Shown piece by piece: positions 55,055-64,000 of a stretch of DNA of 64,000 nt; position 1 is the stretch's first letter; the number at the start of each line of letters is the position of its first letter. Under the pieces are notes generated by a model that did no database searches, had not been told where the DNA came from, and worked only from the letters and a program-made list of their open reading frames with translations. The position numbers and the translations under genes are program-made. This stretch comes from Gari tellinella (lineage: Eukaryota; Mollusca; Bivalvia; Cardiida; Psammobiidae): the NCBI GenBank assembly GCA_922989275.2, contig OV277862.1, positions 17,093,543 to 17,157,542 of the forward strand, written 5' to 3'.

Positions 55055-58000
55055 GTAAGTTCGAGATTCTGTAACTTAATAAAAGAAGTTTCATTTTTTA
55101 TGGTACAGAGACTGAAAGCCGACTTTGGCCTAAAAAATCTCCTGGGTTTTTTTGTGGGGCGTTTGTGGGGGTCTGAAGAGAATCTCAGTCTTATGCATGT
55201 GCTATATTCCTCCACTTAAGAAAAAAGTTCCAATTTCAACAGTCCTAAACATATACCAAAATAAATAGTTTCTATATCCTAGTGTTGGTGGTTTTAAGCA
55301 GGCTGCTTTAAGTGCTCTTCTGTCTTCAAAACTTGAAACAGGCTATGAAGTAAAGGGTTAAAGTTATGTGGTAGATTTACCCCTTCACTTTTTGAAGCGT
55401 CTCAGTCCATCAAACTATTTGTTGAAGATCTTTTGTCTCTATATACAATGTACAGGCATTGAAAGTATTAAGGATCTGTTTCTATGACAACATGTTTGTT
55501 TTTGTTGACAGTATCTTGGAGACTGGTATGAAGTGTACAAGTTTTATGCTGCCTTTGAGAGCGGACAGACCTGTGCTCGAGCCCACTACACCCTTATGCC
55601 CAACGGACACATAAGAATCGTCAACAGCGGATTTAAGTAAGCTTGTCTGCATGTTTTATATCTGTTTTTAGCTTTCAAGAATATGTACAAAGGAGAAGGC
55701 GCTATTATTTCCTAGGTGAACGCGGTTATATTAAAAGCCCATGCTCATCGCAAATAGTTTGGTACCAGGTCAGACGCCGGGTAATCCGACCTTTGATCAG
55801 GCTCCAGACTGTTTGTACTTTAAAATAATCTTTACAGTTTACTCTTCTATGCTTATATATTGGATTAGTCCATTTTTATGTAAAGGCTGCCTGCATGATC
55901 TAAACTTTCATGTTCGTTTTATATTAAATTCCAGTTAGCAAACAGTGTAGAATCCGATCAGACGCCGCATTATGCGGCGTCTGATCAGAGTCTACACTGT
56001 TTGCCTATATCCCCTTAATTGAACGCTAGGCACAAAGGTGTTGACATTTTCACACAGTTACCATTTTCTACACTCGTTTCCGTTGTCTGGGGTTATATTA
56101 GTTTAAACATGAAAGAATAACATTTTCTCCACTATAAAATAATCTTCATTTTTAACCACTAGTCAAATGACAACTCGATTCCGTCGCTACCATGACGCCA
56201 TCCGCTTTAAACAATTGTCGTCTGCTTTTATTTCCCAATTCTATTTTTTCTTTAAATTGGACTGAAGAATATCGTTGTGAATGTCAAACGGTTTCGATCC
56301 TGATCAAAAGCCGCATTACGCTGCCTCTGATCTAGCTTATCTTGGCACCAGAAACGTTATGTTTTTGGCAAATACGTGCAGCACAAACAGGCATATGAAA
56401 CAGAGTATTTCATTTTAACGTTGTTGTTTTTTCTGTTGCAGAAATGGCAAACCTATTAATGCCACAGGCGAAGCCTACATCCCTTCTCCCAAAGACGCCC
56501 CAGCCAAACTGAAGCTAAGATTTTCATCACGTAAGTTATTGTTCATTTCAGATTGCTGCATTTATGTATACGGTTTTTTGTTTCTTTCTTCCTTTTTTCT
56601 TTCCTTTTCTTTTTTGCCATCTATGTAACTTAATATTTACAATATCTTTAATTAACTGCACTTATTATAACCGTTTTCACGATGTTATATTATCCTAAAG
56701 TCAACATCTACGATTACCTAAATTTTGATATTTCCTTAACCCTTTCCCACATAGCATATCTCTAGTATTGAATATAGGTGTCCACTTAAAGCAGGTTGAA
56801 AGTAAAGCAGAATGCGCTTTAAGCGCATTCTGCTTTACTTTCAGCCTGCTTTAAGCTATCATCTGCTAGAATATAGAAAATATTTTGTATTATACATATT
56901 TATGAATGTATAAATTGGAACTATTTTCTTCAGGGCAAGAATAAACTGAATGCGCTAAAAGTCGCTTCTATGGGGGAAAGGGTTAACTTTAACTGACGTT
57001 TGCGTTCAGTCATTATTCTATTGTGTCATTCATTTTAATTTTACATGTAAAATCCATTAAACGATTTCCCCTTTAGAGTCTAGCTTGTTTCTAGTTTTGA
57101 AGACATGTGGTCGGGTAAAACAGATTGAAAGTAAAGCAGAATACGCCATCAAACGCATTGTTCTTACTCAAGTTCAAGCTGCTTTAAGTTGCCATCTGTT
57201 AGGATTAAATCATAGTTCTTATATTGCATATTTATGACTGTATAAAGTGGGTTGAGCTATTTTTCTTGCGTGGAAGAATAAATTAATTGCGTAAAAAAGC
57301 AAATTTACAAGTCGTTTTATACAGATGGCAATTTATTGCACGGTAAAGGTAAAGTAGAAAGTATCCATATCGGCTGTCTGCTTTGCTCTTGTCTCGGTCC
57401 CTAGCCGACAGGTGTCTTTATAATATAATTTAGTGCTTTCTAAGAATTCCCGCTTAATGCAAATTTAACTGTAACTACTTTACTTCAACACATGGTTTGA
57501 ACTACATGTATAGGTGTTAAATCATATAACATAGGTGGAATATTTTCCCAGTTAAACAAAGTACAATTATAAGAGCAACGGAATTACTGTATATCTATAG
57601 TTGCAACATTAATTCCTTCACTGCCTTACAATGGTCATTTGCAAACAGTTTGGATCCTGATTAGACGCCGCGTAAAGCGGCGTCTAATCAAGATTCAAAC
57701 TGTTTGACAGGCCTTTGTGATCTTGCATTAGGTCATTTCACTAAAAATTAAATTTGAGAAATAAAAGCAGACGACAATTGTTTGAAACCGATGACGTCAT
57801 TGCAATGAAGATTGTTTCCATTGTTCATAAACAGATACTCACGCATTATTAAGTTCTGGTGTAAAACACTATTATCAGATAATATACTTATAAGTACACT
57901 TTACAAAAGTCTCCTTGCAGGGCAAGATACTGGTAAAAAGAATTGGGCGTATAATGTCAAGTCGCTACTTGATAACTATGGATTTTCGTATGTATGGAAC

Positions 58001-60083
58001 AACCCATTCAACATCAATCTACAAAAATTCCATATTGTCTTTAAACTTAGATTGATAGATGTTTTCAAACAAAACTGGTTTAACAGTATATCTAACTGTA
58101 GAACATTATCTACTTATCAATACATTAAAAATTCATTTGGATTTGAAGAATACTTGGACGTATTGCCTAGTAAATTGCGTATTTCATTAACAAGATTACG
58201 ACTGTCTTCTCACACTTTACGCATAGAAACAGGTAGATATAGTCAAAATAGGACTGAAAGAGAATTTCGTTTCTGCACTGTTTGTAATAATAGAGACATA
58301 GAAGACGAGTATCATTTTATGATAATATGTCCAGTTTTTAACACATTGAGGAAAAGGTACATTAAAGTTTACTATTATAGACGTCCAAGTATGTTTAAAT
58401 TCACGGAATTGATGGCTTCATCTAATAGAAGTACTGTGTATAATATAAGTAATTACATTAATGAAGCTATGTTGCTAAGAAGTTCTTTACTGTAAATAAC
58501 CATCATTTTGTTACATGTATTGCTCTGCAGAAACGATATCATCGTTTTCTTTTCATGTAAATATCATTGTGAAATGTGCATACAGTCTTCTTAAATTTAC
58601 TCACCCTCGAATATGCAAATTAATAAGATGTTGCTTAAAGCGGAAGGGAAGTAAAGCAGAAGGCAATGTTTTAGCTTTCGGCTTTACTTGCATCTCGATT
58701 TAAGTTGCCGCCTATTTTCATCACGATAATTGAACATTCATTTTTTGAAATTTAAGGTTATTTTGTATTTAAAACTAGCCCATTTGAAACTGTATATGGA
58801 TGTTATTGCAATATGACAGGCAGTGCAGATCCCGATCTAATGGCTCAATTCTTAAGAAGTCCGCCGATCTGGATCTGCAATGCTTTCATAGGAAAGTATG
58901 TTCTTTGCATGGTCACTGATCGTAAAAGACGAGTATACCCGTCGCTATTGCTTAATGACGTAACCCGTTCACTGCTATTATCATGTTTTATAATGTCATA
59001 ACCATTTCATGACACTATATCCCAAAGACCGACTGTGCGCAAACATGGTGTCTGCTTTTAAGTCCAAAACATATAAAACAATTAGGCAGTTTGTCTTAAT
59101 AACAACTTTGGTAAGTGCCGGATGGGTTGGATCCTGAACAGACGTCACTTTATGCGGTGTCTGATCTGGAGCCAAATGGTGTGCAAAATGCATATACTAG
59201 TGATACTGATGTTAGCACTGAAGGGGTTCGATAATTTGTTCAATATTTTATATTTGTATTGACGAAAATAGATCTAGTTGTAAAATTTGCTATGCAACAT
59301 GCATAGATGTATGTTTCAATTTTCATATATTGGTCTCTTTTCAGGATATATTTATCTATTCGTATATACACATGCATATGTGGATGTATGTGTAGATAGA
59401 AAGGTTATTAAATCCAATCGTCCTTTTATACATGCATATATTGTGCAATTTATATTATGATGATATATTCGACTTTCTACCGTCCACATGGTTGCATAGG
59501 CATATTTATACATATATATGTTCATATATGTATGGGTGAATATGCGGGGCAAGAATGTGGTTTATGTGTATATGGATGTTTCATAGAAGTCCATCCTCCG
59601 TTAAATACATTAAATTATTGCATTACAACAATTCTTGTTTTCATGCGTGCATTTCTGCATATAAATTCGAAAAGAGTTAATTAAGAAGCAACTACGCTTC
59701 CATGTATTTGTTAATAATGAGATTACGATATGCAGAGATGTCCACATTATGATTTAGATCACTTTCATATATTGTTTATTGATTGTGGAATGACGAGAAA
59801 CTGTAAAGTTTAAGTCAATAAAGAATTCTGTCTGTCTGTCTGTGTTACAGTGGCACCATGGGGCAACTACTGGGTTATCGACACCAACTACGACGACTAT
59901 ACGATGATCTACTCGTGTAGTGGAATCGTAGGTATCACCCACTACGAGTTCGGCTGGATCCTTTCCCGTCATAAGAACATCACAGAAGCGACCAAGACTA
60001 AACTCTTCAACGAAGCCAAGGCATATGGAATAGACACCTCAAACTTTAAATACCAAGACCAGAGCACCTGTCCAGACTTTTAA
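54935..60083 (+). CDS. Apolipoprotein D-like secreted lipocalin, four exons, complete
   Basis: Coding exons are 54935-55054, 55512-55636, 56442-56530 and 59851-60083. All junctions are GT-AG, and the splice gives 567 nt, or 188 aa, close to the usual ApoD length. Residues 1-19 form a signal peptide (MNTAGLLIVLCAVVGGAFC). Lipocalin motif 1 is YLGDWYEVYKF (41-51), motif 2 is NYDDYTMIYSC (124-134), and motif 3 is the GWILSRHKN stretch (146-154). Four cysteines (C27, C61, C134, C185) match the ApoD pattern of two disulphides. Candidate N-glycosylation sequons are NAT at 88 and NIT at 154. Family members carry small hydrophobic ligands in a beta-barrel outside the cell; the ligand here cannot be read from sequence. 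Introns 2 and 3 are colonised by transposons while the exons are intact. Confidence 0.94.
55200..55357. mobile_element. TTAA-2 copy without hairpin (lipocalin intron 1)
   Basis: Both flanks are present, but gcaggct joins directly to gctttaag where the palindrome belongs. Right TTAA 55358. Confidence 0.62.
55512..55636 (+). other. Lipocalin coding exon 2
   Basis: It encodes residues 41-81 with the hallmark G-x-W-Y motif and cysteine 61. The acceptor is ttgacag and the donor gtaagc at 55637. The exon ends two bases into a codon. Confidence 0.92.
55690..56145. mobile_element. TA-3 copy split by a TTAA-3 copy (lipocalin intron 2)
   Basis: The TA-3 core lies at 55750-55815. A reversed TTAA-3 at about 55840-56040 contains the cgcattatgcg hairpin. 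TA-3 resumes to gaaagaataacattttctcc. Confidence 0.62.
56185..56345. mobile_element. Decayed TTAA-1 copy (lipocalin intron 2)
   Basis: aaacaattgtcgtctgcttt and gtcaaacggtttcgatcctg. Confidence 0.5.
56442..56530 (+). other. Lipocalin coding exon 3
   Basis: It completes the split Lys codon and encodes NGKPINATGEAY through LKLRFSS, a beta-strand segment with an NAT sequon. The acceptor is ttctgttgcag and the donor gtaagt at 56531. It ends one base into a Leu codon. Confidence 0.9.
56740..56982. mobile_element. TTAA-2 copy, full length (lipocalin intron 3)
   Basis: 243 bp between TTAA 56736 and 56983; centre gcgctttaagcgc. Confidence 0.85.
57065..57302. mobile_element. Diverged TTAA-2 copy (lipocalin intron 3)
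   Basis: gattgaaagtaaagcagaat with a decayed right arm; gtataaagtgggttgagct. Confidence 0.55.
57610..57808. mobile_element. TTAA-1 copy cut by the LINE insertion
   Basis: Core 57642-57706. The right flank runs to gatgacgtcattgcaatgaa, where retroelement sequence starts. Confidence 0.72.
57812..58495 (+). pseudogene. Non-LTR retrotransposon RT C-terminal fragment, 5'-truncated
   Basis: An open frame of 227 codons starts abruptly inside the reverse-transcriptase C-terminal region (FINRYSRIIKFWCKTLL), passes KLRLIDVFKQNW and LTRLRLSSHTLRIETGR, and ends with a Cys/His motif (FCTVCNNRDIEDEYHFMIIC) typical of LINE ORF2 tails in invertebrates. No RT catalytic YxDD region is present, so it is a dead-on-arrival insertion. 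It interrupts a TTAA-1 copy at about 57808 in lipocalin intron 3, on the same strand as the gene. The absence of stops suggests a fairly recent insertion. Confidence 0.82.
58620..59230. mobile_element. TTAA-2-like, TTAA-4 and TTAA-1 remnants (lipocalin intron 3)
   Basis: A hairpin near 58640-58690; a reversed TTAA-4 at about 58790-58945; a decayed TTAA-1 at 58963-59230. Confidence 0.5.
59700..59842 (+). mobile_element. Probable LINE 3' end with (tctg) tail
   Basis: aagtcaataaagaattctg followed by tctgtctgtctgtg is a typical 3' end of CR1/L2-like invertebrate elements. The upstream boundary is not visible. Confidence 0.5.
59851..60083 (+). other. Lipocalin coding exon 4
   Basis: It completes the Leu codon and encodes APWGNYWVIDTNYDD... 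to the CPDF C-terminus and the TAA stop. Its acceptor (tgtgttacag) directly follows a tctg-repeat tract that looks like a retrotransposon tail. Confidence 0.92.
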
Positions 60084-60152
60084 TTGTTTGTTCATACTTT
60101 TTTATACTGTAGTAATTTTGATACTGATAATTGTATTGTTTATGTTTTGTGC

Positions 60153-60158
60153 AATAAA
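60153..60158 (+). terminator. Lipocalin poly(A) signal
   Basis: Canonical AATAAA 70 bp after the stop codon, in an AT-rich 3' UTR. Confidence 0.75.
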
Positions 60159-60266
60159 ACTTATGAAATAATATTTGATGTTATTGGTAATTTATAATAA
60201 AACTAGATACGCTCGTAACTCCAAATATAGGACCATTCAAACGAAAATCAGCAACTGGCGTTTTAA

Positions 60267-60513
60267 CCCTTTCCTTCATAGAATAACCTTTTAGCGCATT
60301 TGATTTATTCTTCCACTGAAGAAAAAAGTTCCAATTTATACGGTCATAAAATGTATCTAATGAAATGGTTTCTGTATCCTAGCAGATGGTATCTTAAAGC
60401 ATGCTGAAAGTAAAAAAGAGTGTGCCTTAAGGCGCATTCTGCTTTACTTTCAACCTGCGCTAAGTCCTCACCTGTCTTCAAAACACAATAGATACACGCT
60501 ATAGGGTAAAAGG
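60267..60513. mobile_element. TTAA-2 copy, full length
   Basis: 247 bp between TTAA 60263 and 60514; centre gtgccttaaggcgc. Confidence 0.83.
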
Positions 60514-60535
60514 TTAAATAGATGTGACAGGTTAA

Positions 60536-60744
60536 ACTCTTCACTGTCCTACCCCGAGTACAATGGTTATATTCATACAGTTTGAATCCTGATCAGACGC
60601 CGCATAACGCGGCGTCTGATCAGGATCCAAGCTGTTTGACTTTCATGACGATAATTCTTATGTCAAAGTACATAAAATTTAAATTTGAGAAATAAAGCCA
60701 GACAACAACTGTTTGAAACAGATGACGTCATGGCAGTGAAGCGA
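60536..60744. mobile_element. TTAA-1 copy
   Basis: Left TTAA 60532, right tcaa. Core 60574-60638. Confidence 0.78.
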
Positions 60745-60904
60745 TCAAAGCTTCAATGCCTGTCAGTCTTGCAGAAAGCCTGCTTTAATAACACATTGAT
60801 TTAAAGAGACTGAAAACTAGTTTAGTCTAAAGTATTTTTTGTGAAAGGATGTCAGACGCCTATGTGAAGAGTGAAGACGTAAATATTAGTTTATGTTTGA
60901 AAAT

Positions 60905-61215
60905 ATATTTCAAAGAAAACAAATGAGTTCGGTTCGGATTCGAACCAGTGTGGAGAATGCAAGGCAAAACAAGCCCTAGAGCTTTATGAAACGTCGCACA
61001 ACAAAAATGGTCAGATTCTAAAATTATCAATCATTATTTATTTCTCCATCTAATCCTGTCTTGTGACATCTCTTTGGAATCGTCTTGAAAAGACAGGATT
61101 ATATGACGAAATCAGATATTAGATGTAGTTTTATGTTTAGACTTACGATCGATTTTTGTCGTACGACGTTTCATAGAACGAGCCCCAAAGCTCTAACCTC
61201 GCGATCACTGAGCCA
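60905..61215 (-). mobile_element. tRNA-like SINE head split by a palindromic element
   Basis: The minus strand has an A-box-like tggctcagtgatcgcgagg at the right and B box ggttcgaatccg at about 60915. Between them (about 60978-61190) is a 'gaaacgtcg...cgacgtttc' element copy. Confidence 0.6.
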
Positions 61216-62250
61216 TTAAATATTTCGGCATATTTTATCCTATTTGTAGTGTATGCGAACTGTTTGGAGCGAACGTTTAAAAGGATCTAGATCTAACCCG
61301 TCTATAGAAGGAGTATAAGAAGCGATGGAAAATATCTAAAATATAGAAAGATTCGGGGATCGTTCTTCATGTCCAAGAATGCAGGCCATATTTACAGGAT
61401 TGTCGTTCTTGCTCACTTTAGTATATCAGACGTAAACCATTATCTCCCTTGGTCCACGAGATCAATTATCGATTTGTTAGGCAGACTATCGGGAATCGCT
61501 TGATCATCTTAGCCTTGATAAGAAATCACGAAATGTTTCGTTATCATTCGGCTGCCTCCGGAACACTGGTTCCGGACTCGTACTTATTCTCAGCGGGACC
61601 TCTGAAAAGCCATTTGTGTTTATCTGCTCATTAAATTGTTACTAAACATTGCGTTCTACATCAATTATACCCTGACCAGCATTATCGATCGAATCTTTCA
61701 CTAGTATATTACTCGTACATCCACACTTAACAAACGATAGTATGAATTATGATCAGACTAAGTAAGTTGTCTAAAAACTCGTCCCTTTTAAAGTTTTAGA
61801 ATGTTCCAATCTAAACATTACTTGGACAGGTCAGAAGAAAACACTAATATAGACAAAGCACAGGTTTCAACAGCACACAAATATCTACACCACTGTTATC
61901 TATAAACATAAAAAGTATAAACCGTAAAACGACATTTTTCTGATTAAAATTAAATCCACCCTACCCCAACATTTTGTTTTCTTCGAACATCTTGGAATGC
62001 GAGTTAGTACTACATGTATGTGTTTGTGTTATCTTTTCGTGAAAGGTGGTGGTCGGGGGGGGGGGGTTACTAACACGCAACGGGCATGTGGATGTTATAG
62101 GAGCATTCGTGACAGGTTACACTCAATTTCTGCGCCAACGGAAAGCATCTCGCCACTTAATGTATAAGTATAGGTGTTCGGGATTCAAATGTTCCAATGT
62201 AATCAGTGGAATCTCTCAATCAGTCGAACACAACTCTATTGCTATAAATA
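61216..62250. other. Unassigned; a poly-G run
   Basis: A poly-G tract lies at about 62055-62067. No exon was recognised on either strand. Confidence 0.45.
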
Positions 62251-62385
62251 GTAAAACCTCTCTATTACGACCACTGAAAGAAGGCTAATTGAGTGTTTAA
62301 AAGACAGCTCCTCATTTTACTGTCACCTTGCTTTAAGCAATCAAACTATTAATTCAAACTGTGGTCGTATTAGAGACATTTTATT
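62251..62385. mobile_element. TA-1 copy, internally deleted
   Basis: gtaaaacctctctattacga ... gtggtcgtattagagacatt. Confidence 0.65.
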
Positions 62386-63120
62386 ATTACTAAGAACAAA
62401 CATACATGTATTTCAAAACTAAAGCTTTAAAAGAAGTATGTATGTTTGATTTAAGCAAGCTTTGAGAATCGAACGCAGAAATAAAGCAGACCATTTTGGG
62501 GATGAGTTGGAACTGGAAGAATCCGACGACCATATGTCAGACTTCTATCCATTGATGCACTATTCCCTTAAAGGAATGGTGCAAAGGAAAAAACTGAGTG
62601 ACTTACAAACCAAGCACTCAAAGACGCCGAGTGACTTACAGACATAGTCAGGCACTCGATTGCTGCTCTTGTAAAAGAGCAGCAAACGCACAGTCTAATT
62701 CACCCCGTCGGTGCAAGACCGGTACATACAAATACAAATGACACCAAAGGCGGCAGTGATTACCCTTACGGGAATCTATTCAAAGAACGCAAGTATTGCA
62801 CTTTTCAATGAAATTGGCAGAAGGGAAATTTATGACATCTTAAATAAAACATTTCTAACATTCAGTAAGTTAACATAAATTCTAAAAGTAATACAAAAGC
62901 TTTTGAATTCACATGGTTACGTGGAAATATATCATAATAATTAATTCTTCATTCAATCTTATACTAGCTGTGCTATCTGAATTAATTTTAATGAAAGTTA
63001 TAAAACGTACATCAGTCGTTTTGTACTCCGTATCGCCACTGGCCCTAGATTAGCATATTCATGAATAAAAGGTGTTAGGATCCCAGCACCCAGCTCATAC
63101 ATGTACCACCATTCTACTTA
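62386..63120. other. Unassigned; one short hairpin
   Basis: tgctgctcttgtaaaagagcagca at about 62660. The open frame at 62462-62647 is charged, with no recognised domain. Confidence 0.4.
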
Positions 63121-63121
63121 A

Positions 63122-63202
63122 GTGCTGATAGCTCAGTCGGTAGTGTGGTTGACTAACAATCAAAAGGTCATAGGTTCGAATCTCATTCGAATCAAAACTT
63201 TT

Positions 63203-63240
<38 letters not shown>

Positions 63241-63340
63241 AGTCCAATTGTATTGACTTGTGGGTAAATAACGCAGATAAAGGACATGTTTAGTCTTTGT
63301 TGGTTAGAATCATTGTTCGCTATATATAGCTTGTCAAATT
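63122..63340 (+). mobile_element. tRNA-derived SINE with internal poly-T
   Basis: A box tagctcagtcggtag, B box ggttcgaatctc, then about 27 T at 63207-63233. The tail (ataacgcagataaaggacat, ttggttagaatca) matches 45313-45420. Confidence 0.75.
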
Positions 63341-63373
63341 ACGTTTTGGTTCATGACTGACACACACCATTGT

Positions 63374-63612
63374 CTGGATGCAATGTCGTCTGCTTAAAAT
63401 TGTCGTCTGCTTAAAATTGTCATCTGCTGTTTTTCTCAGAGTTACGTAATGGACATTTTGACATAAAAACTTAATGATGAGTGACAAACAGCTTGATTCA
63501 AGATCAGACGCCGCGTTACGCGGCGTCTGATCTGGAATCAATCTGTTTGCAAAGTTCCCTCCGATAACGACTCCCTCCAAACAACGCCCACAATTTGTGT
63601 CTCCTGTTGGGT
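63374..63612. mobile_element. TA-2 copy, left end missing
   Basis: Starts at the gtcgtctgcttaaaattg repeat (three units). Core 63485-63549. Right part ccctccgataacgactccct to gttgggtg. Confidence 0.7.
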
Positions 63613-63719
63613 GTATCACCTGGTTCCTCTTGTCCGTAGAATTGTGCACCTTGAAGGGGAGAAGCATGTCCTAGACATGCACTGTAGATCGTAAGACCAA
63701 ATCATTCATTGGTTATGTT

Positions 63720-63920
63720 TCGTACTGCAATCACGCTATTGCAGTCCTCGGTCATTGTGCACAAACTGGCACACTCTGTAACACTCCGTGCTAGTACCTC
63801 AAACCTTATGACACTACTATAACAGAGCTGGTTAACAAACGACTCAAACGATTCATTTTGTTGCGTTGCTTCAGTAACGCCGGCCACGGCCGCTATGGTT
63901 ATTCCTTTCAGGGTACACAT
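63720..63920 (-). CDS. Probable first exon of a secreted apple/PAN-like protein (partial)
   Basis: On the minus strand, an ATG at 63920 opens MCTLKGITIAAVAGVTEA, a short signal-peptide-like segment. It is followed by QLCYSSVIRFEVLARSV and TECASLCTMTEDCNSV. The spacing Cys...VLxxxSVxECAxxCxxxxxCxSV is typical of the start of an apple/PAN domain in invertebrate secreted proteins. The rest of the domain should continue in exons at lower coordinates; I could not identify them. The 3' boundary of this exon is uncertain: candidate weak GT donors lie near 63725-63740, and the frame closes at 63702. Only the N-terminal third of a domain is visible, so the family call is tentative. Confidence 0.42.
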
Positions 63921-64000
63921 TATTAGTGTTAACAACCTCTAATATTTGATTAAACTTACACGAATACTAATAAAATGTTCATTTAATATTAAAAATTACA

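Noticed and set aside
58515..59001. Short open frames after the LINE fragment
   Set aside because: They cover TTAA-2/TTAA-4 remnants and have no independent support.
1184..60638. CRISPR array suggested by many similar palindromes
   Set aside because: Spacing is irregular, repeats are dispersed transposon cores, and the genome is eukaryotic.
63122..63196. Possible tRNA gene on the plus strand
   Set aside because: The head is tRNA-like, but the acceptor and anticodon stems are poor and a shared SINE tail follows.
1184..63549. Many short frames with a shared 'SDQTPRNAASDL' peptide
   Set aside because: This is the translated hairpin cassette (gatcagacgccgcg...), appearing on both strands wherever a copy occurs, so not a gene family.

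Overview
This window looks like animal nuclear DNA, most likely from a bivalve mollusc. The sequence is AT-rich, its genes are split by GT-AG introns, and it is packed with short interspersed elements. The organism call is inference. It rests on a SINE core type and on gene-poor repeats with 'gaccttgaccttga'-style tandem units that I associate with bivalve genomes, plus the animal gene families present. Nothing here looks bacterial or viral.

Only three host genes can be supported. (1) A FAM167-family gene on the + strand has two coding exons, 38150-38623 and 42327-42584, giving 243 aa, with a 3.7 kb repeat-filled intron. (2) A complete secreted lipocalin of the apolipoprotein D type on the + strand has four exons (54935-55054, 55512-55636, 56442-56530, 59851-60083; 188 aa) and a poly(A) signal at 60153. 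(3) A probable first exon of a secreted apple/PAN-like protein lies on the - strand at the right edge (about 63720-63920). Three decayed or foreign coding remnants are also visible: a PIF/Harbinger transposase in a 2.25 kb terminal-inverted-repeat element (46180-48429), a 5'-truncated non-LTR retrotransposon reverse transcriptase C-terminus (57812-58495) in lipocalin intron 3, and a weak P2X7-receptor-C-terminus-like pseudogene (about 32025-32450).

Nearly everything else is palindromic non-autonomous DNA transposons. I name the families locally. TTAA-1 (about 200-230 bp) carries a 65 bp hairpin core. TTAA-2 (about 245 bp) has centre gccttaaggc. TTAA-3 is about 220 bp and TTAA-4 about 210-245 bp. 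TA-1 (about 205 bp) has ends cagtaaaacctc, TA-2 (about 350 bp) has ends cagcgctccctc, and TA-3 (246 bp) has ends cagtggagaatctg. There are also several minor palindromes, one hAT-type element with an 8 bp duplication, SINEs, and LINE 3' ends. TTAA families end ccc...ggg between TTAA tetranucleotides, as piggyBac-like elements do; Kolobok elements also duplicate TTAA, so the superfamily is open.

Layout: 1-31.5 kb is almost pure repeats with no host exon. A 3.66 kb TTAA-flanked composite element sits at 31728-35391, inside a TA-2 element. The FAM167 gene follows at 38-42.6 kb, then the Harbinger element at 46-48.4 kb and mollusc-type tandem repeats at 48.5-51.6 kb. The lipocalin gene occupies 54.9-60.1 kb, with repeats to the right edge. 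The most striking feature is that one 65 bp palindrome cassette (about 60 whole or half copies), whose two arms vary together, sits inside element families with different ends and different target sites. Elements also repeatedly land in each other, including in the exact centre of another element's palindrome.
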